In this document: piece after piece, positions 1 to 6,596 of the stretch
Position numbering within the stretch: the stretch's first letter is position 1
Layout of the letters: each line of letters opens with the position of its first letter
Assembly: GCA_020425835.1 (NCBI GenBank)
Contig: JAGQRC010000127.1
Span: forward strand, 1 to 8,033
Length of the DNA stretch: 8,033 nucleotides
Reading direction: 5' to 3'
DNA from: Planctomycetota bacterium
Lineage (GTDB): Bacteria; Planctomycetota; UBA8108; UBA1146; JAJFFE01
Made by a program: the position numbers and the translations under genes
Notes under the pieces: model-generated
What the model saw: the letters and a program-made list of their open reading frames with translations, nothing else
What the model was told of the DNA's origin: nothing
The model's database searches: none

Positions 1-217
1 CGCCCCCGGCCGCTTCGACGAGCTGCTGCCAGAGCGGGACCATGGCGGGCATGTGCCGCTCGAGCGCGCGCTGGCACTCGAAGTAGGTCGGCCGTGGACC
101 GCCGTTCTCCTGGAAGTACCAGCGCTCGTAGCTCGGCCAGAGCCGCTCGAAGCGCGCTCGAAGGTCGGCCCCGGGTGTCGGCTCGTCGATCGCGGTCAGT
201 CTCAGATGCACGCTCAC
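1..217 (-). CDS. C45-family autoproteolytic acyltransferase/hydrolase, N-terminal part (cut by window edge)
   Basis: The first 72 codons of a gene that continues beyond the left edge. The translation has LRARFERLWPSYERWYF followed by RPTYFECQRALERHMPAMVPLWQQLVEAAGG. This matches, from memory, the N-terminal region of bacterial C45 proteins related to acyl-CoA:6-aminopenicillanate acyltransferase. Such proteins are N-terminal-nucleophile enzymes that cleave themselves before a cysteine and then hydrolyse or transfer an acyl group on an amide. The nucleophilic cysteine and autocleavage site would lie outside the window, so activity cannot be judged. The GTG at 217 overlaps the ATP-grasp stop as GTGA; a second in-frame GTG at 211 is an alternative start, and neither has a strong ribosome site. 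Being directly downstream of an amide-forming ligase suggests it acts on the same bond. Confidence 0.65.
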   Translation of the reverse strand, partial: MSVHLRLTAIDEPTPGADLRARFERLWPSYERWYFQENGGPRPTYFECQRALERHMPAMVPLWQQLVEAAGG

Positions 218-1683
218 AGGATCTTGAACGCCCCGCTCGCGATCTCGACCGGCTCCTCCGCGCGCGGAAGCAGCGGTTGCCCCTGGTAGTGGGCGTGGAT
301 CCCGTGGATCCAGGCCCGTGCGCGATCGGTCAACTCGAAGTCCTCGGTCATCAACCGTCCCCGTGTGATCAGGATCCCCAGGTCGGCCCCCTCGTAGCGA
401 TAGTCGCCGGGCCCGGTGATCCGCAGCCAGAAGCCCTCGTTGGGCGTTTCGACGGCGCGGCGGTGGTAGTCGAAGCGAGAGTAGTCGAGACCGCCCGCGC
501 CGAGGCGCCAGATCCCGGACTCCGGCGCCGCGACGACTTGATCGACCGAATCGAGCGGGTGCTTGATCACCAGCTGGCTCCACTCGTCGATGTTGTCCGG
601 GTCGGCCCAGCGCTGGTTGAGCTCGTCGACGTCGAACTCGAAGTCGACGTCGGAGAACTCCAGCAGGTGGAACAGGAAGAGCGGCGCGTCCGCATGGGCG
701 AACGCGGCGTGGTTGGTGATGCTGCTTGCGCCGGTGATCCGCGGGTTGAGCTCGCCGAGGTAGATCTCGCCGTCGTCTTGGTCGATCAGGTAGTCGATCT
801 CGAAGTAGCCGCGGTATCCCTCCTTGCGGAGCTGCTCCCCGAACTGGAACGTGTACTCGACCGCCTTCTTCCGGAGCTCCGGCGTGAACGCGCCGGGGAA
901 GATCTCGTTCCCGCACCAACCCCCGCGATAGGGCGTGAGCTCCGGGAAGCCGATCAGCTCGGTCATCAACGGTCCGACGATCGTCCCCTGACGCGTCGTG
1001 CACGCCTCGAGCGCAGAACCGCGGCAGCGGATCCGCTTCATCACCTTCACCTCGTCCTCGGCGATGATCTCCTCGGCGTGCTTCTCGAAGTCCTTCTCGT
1101 CGTCGATGAAGAAGGTGGTGTGACCGGAGTCCCCGAACGCGGTCTGCACCACCAGCCGCTCGCCGAGCTGCTTCGTCTTTTCGCGCAGATCGCGGTAGCT
1201 CTCCACCTTGATCAGGACGTTGGGCACGCTCGGCACGCCGGCCGCGTTCCCGATCCGCACCGTCTCGATCTTGTTGTCGACGCGGCTGCGCAGCGCGGCG
1301 GGCGGGAACCAGATGTCGAGACCGAGCTCCTGGCAGATCTCCTCGGTCTTCTCGTCGAACATCAGGAAGACCGCCTTGCCGAGCCCGCGGCCGCCCCACT
1401 CCTTGGCGCGGAACCTCAGGTAGTCGATGACTTCCTTGTGCTGCAGCAGGTGATTGACGATGTCCTCGATCCCCTCGAACTCCCCGTGCGGCGTTCGAGT
1501 GGGGACGAACGTGTTCGGGTGTCGTCCGTCGAAGGTGTCGAGGTACTTGATGTGGCGGAAGTTCTTCACCCACTCGTCGATCCCGAGCAGGTTGAAGCTC
1601 GTCGCGCTGATGAAGTAGATCGGCGTCTCGTTCCGATGGAAGTAGCGTCGGATGTCGGAGATTCCACGGAGCTTCTTGGTCAC
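214..1683 (-). CDS. ATP-grasp domain protein, probable carboxylate-amine ligase
   Basis: A 489-residue protein with a central ATP-grasp fold. RVDNKIETV with Lys138 marks the start of the nucleotide-binding region. QTAFGDSGHTT at 180-190 is the flexible phosphate loop. MTELIGFPE at 240-248 follows. FEIDYLID (Glu295, Asp297) and GELNPRITGAS (Glu311, Asn313, Arg315) form the metal and ATP site. ATP-grasp enzymes activate a carboxylate as acyl phosphate and usually join it to an amine; I infer an amide ligase here. The N-terminal 130 residues would be the pre-ATP-grasp domain. The last 165 or so residues are an additional domain I do not recognise. Automatic annotation may call it biotin carboxylase, but there is no carboxyl carrier or carboxyltransferase gene nearby. 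The GTG start overlaps the decarboxylase stop as GTGA, with AAGGGA 7 bases upstream. Its acid and amine substrates are unknown; the products of the neighbouring decarboxylase are natural candidates for the amine. Confidence 0.85.
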   Translation of the reverse strand: MTKKLRGISDIRRYFHRNETPIYFISATSFNLLGIDEWVKNFRHIKYLDTFDGRHPNTFVPTRTPHGEFEGIEDIVNHLLQHKEVIDYLRFRAKEWGGRGLGKAVFLMFDEKTEEICQELGLDIWFPPAALRSRVDNKIETVRIGNAAGVPSVPNVLIKVESYRDLREKTKQLGERLVVQTAFGDSGHTTFFIDDEKDFEKHAEEIIAEDEVKVMKRIRCRGSALEACTTRQGTIVGPLMTELIGFPELTPYRGGWCGNEIFPGAFTPELRKKAVEYTFQFGEQLRKEGYRGYFEIDYLIDQDDGEIYLGELNPRITGASSITNHAAFAHADAPLFLFHLLEFSDVDFEFDVDELNQRWADPDNIDEWSQLVIKHPLDSVDQVVAAPESGIWRLGAGGLDYSRFDYHRRAVETPNEGFWLRITGPGDYRYEGADLGILITRGRLMTEDFELTDRARAWIHGIHAHYQGQPLLPRAEEPVEIASGAFKIL

Positions 1684-4427
1684 GATGCCATCCCTTCGGC
1701 TTTCGCCAACGCTGCTTCGGTGAACACCCGGATCCCGAGATCGGACCGATACCCGTGGATCTCCTTCGTGTCGAGCGCACGGAGGTAGCCGAGGATCTCG
1801 TTGGAGACGACCTGGCCCGGCACGAGGATCGGGAACCCGGGGGGGTACGGGGTGATGAACGCCGCCGCCACGACTTCGCGCCCGTCCGCGAGCGCGCGAC
1901 GCATCGGGGCGCCGACCTTGAGGTACTCGACGTTCTCCTCATCCGCGGCGAGGAAGTAGGCGCGGCGGAGATCGCCCTCGGGGGTCGTCGCATCGGGGGC
2001 GGATCGGAACGCGTGGTGGAACCGGCTGAAGTCCGGCAACGGCGGGAGATTCTCGGTCAGGTTGCGCACGCGATCCTCGAACCCGCGTCGCTCCGCGGGG
2101 CCCGCGTCCTCGACCTCGTCCTCGAACCGATGCGCCAGACGCGTCAGCACCTCGATGAGATGGGCGACGGAGCTGCGCGTGGTCCCGATGTTCGTCATGA
2201 ACAGCACGGTGTTCCGGGAGGTCTTGTTGACCTGGATGCCGTGTCGCGCCATGAGGTGGTCGCGCTTGAACGTGTCGCCGTCGATCCCGGACTGACCGAC
2301 GAAGAGCGTCAGCCGAGTCGGATCGAGGACGAACTCGTCCTCCGCCCAGGACTTCGCCATCGGCGACCAACCGCGGTCGGAGTCGTAGTAGGACTCCACC
2401 CCCGAGACGCGATGGTCGGCGGGCACCAGATCGCGAATCGTCAGGAAGCGGAACCAGCGGCGGATCTCCGGGTTCTCGTACGCCTTCTCACGCAGCACCA
2501 ACGCCAGCTCGATCTGCTTCTGCACCAGCTCGTAGCCCTCGAGCTCGACCTGCCGGCGCCCCGCGTCGAGGCTTGCGAGGATCTGGTAGTTCGGGGAGGT
2601 CGAGGTGTGGGTCATGAACGCCTCGTGGAAGGCGTGCTGAGCGGCCCCCCAGTCCTGGTCGAAGACGTGGATCATCGACCCCTGACGCAGGCTGGTCAGC
2701 GTCTTGTGCGTCGACTGCGTCGCGTAGACCCGCACCCGGACCCGATCGGGATCCGCCATCGTCGCTCGCTCGGCATCGCTCGCCGCGTCGTAGGCGGCGC
2801 GGTATTCCGGGCTGCGATAACGATCGCGCAGCCGTTGCGCGGACTCCATCGCCGTACGTCGACGGTAGAGCGGGGAGAAGCGCGCGAACGCGAACCACGC
2901 CTCGTCCCAGATGAAGACGAGGTCCGGCTTGATCGCGAGACAGGCGGCCATCACCTGCTCCGGGTTGTAGACGATCCCGTCGAACGTGCAGTTGGTCAGC
3001 AGCACCGCGCGAACGCTGTCGAGCGTGCCCGCTTCGCGGTGCTCCTCCAACGCCCCGACGATGCGCGACAGCGGCACTGCTCCGTAGAACGAGAAGCTGT
3101 GGAGCGGGTAGCTGTCGAGGTAGTGCACGCGCGCGCCGGAGAGCACCAGCGTGTAGTGGTGCGACTTGTGGCAGTCGCGGTCGATCAGGATGATGTCGCC
3201 CGGTTGGAGGAGGCCCTGCACCACGATCTTGTTCGCGGTGCTGGTGCCGTTGGTCACGAAGAAGGTCCGTCGCGCGCCGAACGCCCGGGCGGCCGCGCTC
3301 TGTGCGTCCTTCAGGCTGCCCTTCGGGTCGAGCAGGCTGTCGAGGCCACCGCTCGTCGACGAGGTCTCCGCGAGGAAGATGTTGAGACCGTAGAAGTCCA
3401 GCATGTCGCGGATCCAGTGCGACTTGACCACCGACTTGCCGCGCGAGATCGGCATCGCGTGGAAGACGCCAGTCGGTTGCTCGGCGTACTCGCGCAGCGC
3501 CGAGAAGAACGGCGTCCGGTAGCGCGACTCGATACCGCGCAGGATGCTGAGGTGCAGCTCGAGGTAGTCCTCCTGACGGTAGAAGACCCGTCGGAAGATC
3601 TCGCTGATCCCGCCGGCCAGCTCCTCGACCGAGACGTCCGAGACGAGGTAGAGATCGAGCTCCGCGCGCAACGCCTTGAGCACGCGACCGAGGAGAGGGC
3701 CCCGCATCTCCACGGACTGCGCGAGCACCGACTGCTCGTCGATGCCGCCGAGGTACTCCTCGAGCACCTCGAGGCGCCGCTTCGAGCGGAACGGGAACCC
3801 GTACCGAACGACGACTGCCTGGATGCTGACGTTGAAGAGTGCGGCGATCACCGCATCCTCGAAGCTCGGGACGACGACGACTCCGTATCGGAAACGGTCC
3901 TCGGGCCGACGCATCTCGCGGAGGCCCACGCGGAGCGCGTTCTCCTCCGCCTCGTTGAGATGGTCGACGACCATCACCTCGAAGTAGGGACGCTCCTCGT
4001 TGCCGCCGGTCCGCAACGACTCGCTCAGCTCGAGCTGCTCGGCCCCTTCGTCCCAGTCCTCGCCCGGGAGCAGCGGGATCTCCCGTCGGCGGTAGCCGTA
4101 GCCGATGAGCGCCCGGTGGACGCGCACCGTCAGCGCCGCCAATCGCTCGTACTCGCGCCGCTCGAAACGACTCCTCAGGTAGGCGAACGCGGCGCGTCCC
4201 GGGAACGCGAAGTAGCTCTCGATCGGCTCGAGGATGTCGAGCGCCTCGCGAAGCTCTTGGCAGCACCCGCGGAGCGCCGCTTCGCCGAGCCCTCCTTCGG
4301 CCAGCCGGATCGCCAGTGACTTGAGCTCGGTCCACGTGTCGCTGCGCAAGCGCGGGGCGTTGTAGTGCGCATTGAGCGTCGGACGGAGGGCGTCACTGAT
4401 CGGCTTCGAAGGAATGCTCTGGTCCAC
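1680..4427 (-). CDS. Long Orn/Lys/Arg-type PLP decarboxylase with N-terminal extension
   Basis: A 915-residue fold-type-I PLP enzyme of the bacterial Orn/Lys/Arg decarboxylase family, expected to convert lysine, ornithine or arginine to cadaverine, putrescine or agmatine. Core signatures are TNGTSTANK at 392-400, DRDCHKSHH with His420 (LdcI His245 equivalent), WDEAW with Asp508 and Trp511, QSTHKTL with PLP Lys575, and a C-terminal domain with TPYPPGFPILVPGQ at 859-872. Residues about 148-275 have the beta-alpha pattern of the receiver-like wing domain; residues 1-145 are helical and not recognised. Compared with recalled E. coli LdcI (715 residues), there are about 175 extra residues before His420, about 30 extra between Asp508 and Lys575, and a similar C-terminal half. 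The start is GTG, with AGGAAG 7 bases upstream. The substrate cannot be read from the sequence. Confidence 0.9.
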   Translation of the reverse strand: MDQSIPSKPISDALRPTLNAHYNAPRLRSDTWTELKSLAIRLAEGGLGEAALRGCCQELREALDILEPIESYFAFPGRAAFAYLRSRFERREYERLAALTVRVHRALIGYGYRRREIPLLPGEDWDEGAEQLELSESLRTGGNEERPYFEVMVVDHLNEAEENALRVGLREMRRPEDRFRYGVVVVPSFEDAVIAALFNVSIQAVVVRYGFPFRSKRRLEVLEEYLGGIDEQSVLAQSVEMRGPLLGRVLKALRAELDLYLVSDVSVEELAGGISEIFRRVFYRQEDYLELHLSILRGIESRYRTPFFSALREYAEQPTGVFHAMPISRGKSVVKSHWIRDMLDFYGLNIFLAETSSTSGGLDSLLDPKGSLKDAQSAAARAFGARRTFFVTNGTSTANKIVVQGLLQPGDIILIDRDCHKSHHYTLVLSGARVHYLDSYPLHSFSFYGAVPLSRIVGALEEHREAGTLDSVRAVLLTNCTFDGIVYNPEQVMAACLAIKPDLVFIWDEAWFAFARFSPLYRRRTAMESAQRLRDRYRSPEYRAAYDAASDAERATMADPDRVRVRVYATQSTHKTLTSLRQGSMIHVFDQDWGAAQHAFHEAFMTHTSTSPNYQILASLDAGRRQVELEGYELVQKQIELALVLREKAYENPEIRRWFRFLTIRDLVPADHRVSGVESYYDSDRGWSPMAKSWAEDEFVLDPTRLTLFVGQSGIDGDTFKRDHLMARHGIQVNKTSRNTVLFMTNIGTTRSSVAHLIEVLTRLAHRFEDEVEDAGPAERRGFEDRVRNLTENLPPLPDFSRFHHAFRSAPDATTPEGDLRRAYFLAADEENVEYLKVGAPMRRALADGREVVAAAFITPYPPGFPILVPGQVVSNEILGYLRALDTKEIHGYRSDLGIRVFTEAALAKAEGMAS
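1691..1696 (-). promoter_or_regulatory. Shine-Dalgarno site of the ATP-grasp gene, inside the decarboxylase 3' end
   Basis: AAGGGA on the minus strand, 7 bases before the GTG at 1683, lying in the final codons of the decarboxylase gene. It supports the GTG start that forms a GTGA overlap with the preceding stop. Confidence 0.55.
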
Positions 4428-4431
4428 GAGA

Positions 4432-5310
4432 TCACTTCCTCTTCCGCGCGGCGCGGATCTGCTCCCGGTCCGGCACCACGAGGGGGCCCAGGGACTCGAG
4501 ATAGGGTTGCGGCTTGGAGCGATCGTAGAGTTCGAAGTCGACCTCGCGGTCGCGGAAGCTCTTCAGCGGTTGGCCGAGCCCGAACAACCCGCGACGTCGG
4601 GCGCGGCGCGCGGCGTCGAGGTTGACGTCGACGGGGATCAGCTCCTGGCCGGTGCCGGCGACGTGAATGACGTTGCCGGTCGGACGGACCATGATCGAGC
4701 GACCGTAGCCCCCCGCCCCGACCCCGTTGATGTCGATGAAGAACACCTGGTTCATCGCCGCCGACGCGCGAGCGATCGCGAGCTCGATCTCGCGATCGAT
4801 CGTGTTGGTCAGCGATGGATGGAGGATCACCTCCGCGCCCATGCTCGCCAGCGTTCGGGTGGTCTCCGGGAACCACATGTCGTAGCAGATCGACACGCCG
4901 AACCGGCCGACGTCGGGAACGTCGAACACGAAGAAGCTGTCACCTCCCGCGACGCCTTCTTCGTACGGGCGGAACGGGAAGAGCTTGCGGTGTCGACCGA
5001 CGACGTTGCCCTCGGGATCGTAGACGGTCGCCGTGTTGTAGATCCGATCCCCGCTCTTCTCGAAGATCGACCCCGGGAGCAGCCACACCCCGTGCTTGCG
5101 CGCCATCTCCCGGAACGCCTCTTCGGCCGGCCCGGGGATCTCCTGCGCGTGGGCGAGCGACGCGCCGTAGGCGGCGAGCTCGCTGAAGACGACCATCTCC
5201 ACCCACGGGAAGCGCGACATCAGGATGTCGAGGCGCGACGCCATGATCGGCAGATTGTCGTGGCCGAAGAGGATCTCCATCTGGACCCCGGCGATCGCGA
5301 ACTCGCTCAT
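4432..5310 (-). CDS. Nitrilase-superfamily carbon-nitrogen hydrolase (probable amidase)
   Basis: A 292-residue cytosolic C-N hydrolase with the complete catalytic set: Glu44 in VVFSELAAYG, Lys109 in RHRKLFPF, Cys142 in VSICYDMWFPE, and the second conserved glutamate Glu118. By family it hydrolyses a linear amide or carbamoyl compound to an acid plus ammonia. Candidates are a 5-aminovaleramide amidase (DavA type), an N-carbamoylputrescine amidase, or an omega-amidase. Its place directly after a GabT/semialdehyde dehydrogenase pair favours release of an omega-amino acid. The start is the ATG that overlaps the gabT stop as ATGA. A longer in-frame reading up to 5595 would run 288 bases into gabT and lacks family similarity before MSEFAIAGVQ. 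The ribosome site is weak (AAAGAG), so translation probably depends on coupling to gabT. The C-terminus is basic (RAARKRK). The family is certain; the substrate is unknown. Confidence 0.88.
   Translation of the reverse strand: MSEFAIAGVQMEILFGHDNLPIMASRLDILMSRFPWVEMVVFSELAAYGASLAHAQEIPGPAEEAFREMARKHGVWLLPGSIFEKSGDRIYNTATVYDPEGNVVGRHRKLFPFRPYEEGVAGGDSFFVFDVPDVGRFGVSICYDMWFPETTRTLASMGAEVILHPSLTNTIDREIELAIARASAAMNQVFFIDINGVGAGGYGRSIMVRPTGNVIHVAGTGQELIPVDVNLDAARRARRRGLFGLGQPLKSFRDREVDFELYDRSKPQPYLESLGPLVVPDREQIRAARKRK
4435..4440 (-). promoter_or_regulatory. Shine-Dalgarno site of the decarboxylase, inside the amidase 3' end
   Basis: AGGAAG on the minus strand, 7 bases before the GTG at 4427. It is formed by the last two sense codons of the amidase gene, directly before its TGA. 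This is the only junction in the operon with a gap (4 bases) rather than an overlap. It supports GTG as the decarboxylase start. Confidence 0.65.
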
Positions 5311-6596
5311 GCCGGCTCTTTCGCGGTGCGGATCGCGCCGGCGAGGATCTCGAGTCCCTCGTCGAGCTGATCGTCGGAGATCGTCAGAGGCATCATCAGT
5401 CGGAGCACGTTGCCGTGATAGCCGCAGCCGAGGACGAGGAGCCCCCGCTCCTGGGCGATGCTCTTCGCCCGGACGACGAGATCCGGCGCGGGCGTGCGCT
5501 TCTGTGCGTCGTGGACCAACTCGATGCCGATCATCGCGCCGGGGCCGCGAACGTCGCCGACCTGCGGGACGGCACTCTTCAGCGCCGTGCCCCACTCGTG
5601 GACCCGCGCGCCGATCCGGGTGGCGCGGTCGCAGAGTTGCTCATCCTCGATCACCTCGAGCGTCGCCAGTGCCGCCGCGCAGGCGACCGGGTTCCCGCCG
5701 TAGGTTCCACCGAGGCCGCCCGGCGCTGGCGCGTCCATGATCGACGCCTTGCCGACGACGCCCGACAGCGGCATCCCGCCAGCGAGGCTCTTTGCGACGG
5801 TCATCACATCGGGGACCACGTCGGCGTGCTCGATGCCGAACCAACGTCCCGTCCGGGCGAAGCCCGCTTGGATCTCATCGCTGACGAACACGATGCCGTG
5901 CTTGTCGCACAGCTCGCGGAGCGCGCGCAGGAACGGCGCGGGCGCGGGGTAGTAGCCCCCCTCGCCGCAGACCGGCTCGATCACGATCGCCGCCACGTCC
6001 TCGGGGCGGATGTCGGCGTGGAAGAGCTGGTCGATCGCGCGCAACGAGTCCTCGCCGCGGATGCCTCGGTACTCCATCGGGTACGGCGCGTGGTACACCT
6101 CGGCGGGGAACGGGCCGAAGCCCGCCTTGTACGGCGTCACCTTCCCGGTCATCGCCAACGTCAGCAGCGTGCGACCGTGGAAGCCGCCGGTGAAGGTGAT
6201 CACACCGCGGCGACGGGTGTGGGCGCGCGCGATCTTCACCGCGTTCTCGACCGCTTCCGCGCCGGTCGAGAAGAGCGCGCACTTCGTCGCCTCGGATCCC
6301 GGGTAGAGCGAGTTGACCTTCTCACAGACCTCGATGTACGGCGCGTAGGGCTGCACCTGGAACGCGGGGTGGAGGAACCGTTCCGACTGCTCGCGGATCG
6401 CGGCGGTCACTCGCGGGTGGCAGTGCCCCACGTTGAGCACTGCGATCCCCCCGACGAAGTCGAGGTAGCGCTTGCCTTCGAGGTCCCAGATCTCCGCTCC
6501 GGAGGCGCGCTCGATGAAAATCGGGAACGCACTGGAGACGCCGTTCGGAATGGCCTGCGCCCGGCGTTGCAGCAACTCGGAGTTGGCGCCGCTCAT
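5307..6596 (-). CDS. gabT: 4-aminobutyrate (omega-amino acid) aminotransferase, class III PLP
   Basis: A 429-residue class-III PLP transaminase, about the length of E. coli GabT (426). It should move the omega-amino group of GABA or 5-aminovalerate to 2-oxoglutarate, giving the semialdehyde used by the dehydrogenase encoded just upstream. Seen in the sequence: Ile51 in GGIAVLN (the residue that distinguishes GABA-type enzymes from ornithine transaminases), the phosphate-binding STGAEAVENA at 110-119, Glu212 in GEGG, Asp240 in VSDEIQ, PLP Lys269 in TVAKSLAGG, Thr298 in GGTYGGNP, and Arg399 in VLRLMMP. These match E. coli Ile50, Glu211, Asp239, Lys268, Thr297 and Arg398 as I recall them. The ATG is preceded by GGGAGG at a 6-base spacing, and both ends overlap their neighbours by ATGA. 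Putrescine or cadaverine as an additional substrate cannot be excluded. Confidence 0.93.
   Translation of the reverse strand: MSGANSELLQRRAQAIPNGVSSAFPIFIERASGAEIWDLEGKRYLDFVGGIAVLNVGHCHPRVTAAIREQSERFLHPAFQVQPYAPYIEVCEKVNSLYPGSEATKCALFSTGAEAVENAVKIARAHTRRRGVITFTGGFHGRTLLTLAMTGKVTPYKAGFGPFPAEVYHAPYPMEYRGIRGEDSLRAIDQLFHADIRPEDVAAIVIEPVCGEGGYYPAPAPFLRALRELCDKHGIVFVSDEIQAGFARTGRWFGIEHADVVPDVMTVAKSLAGGMPLSGVVGKASIMDAPAPGGLGGTYGGNPVACAAALATLEVIEDEQLCDRATRIGARVHEWGTALKSAVPQVGDVRGPGAMIGIELVHDAQKRTPAPDLVVRAKSIAQERGLLVLGCGYHGNVLRLMMPLTISDDQLDEGLEILAGAIRTAKEPA

Noticed and set aside
214..1683. Reading the ATP-grasp protein as a biotin carboxylase
   Set aside because: Only the generic ATP-grasp signatures are visible, and no biotin carrier or carboxyltransferase gene is nearby, so a general ligase call is safer.
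94..1788. A 564-codon open frame on the plus strand opposite the ATP-grasp gene
   Set aside because: Low-complexity Val/Leu/Asp/Glu/Arg composition without motifs; the antisense of a clear ATP-grasp gene.
1755..4319. An 854-codon open frame on the plus strand opposite the decarboxylase gene
   Set aside because: Its translation is dominated by Arg, Val, Leu, Asp and Glu with no recognisable domain, as expected opposite a high-GC gene with strong third-position G/C bias. The minus-strand product has complete catalytic motifs.
1680..5310. Classical agmatine route (arginine decarboxylase plus N-carbamoylputrescine amidase)
   Set aside because: Agmatine deiminase, the step between the two, is not in the window, and the decarboxylase substrate cannot be told from sequence. 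It is kept only as an alternative.
5311..5595. Upstream extension of the amidase gene to a start at 5595
   Set aside because: It would overlap gabT by almost 290 bases, and the added residues are Arg/Pro-rich with no family similarity. The ATG at 5310 gives a normal nitrilase-family N-terminus.
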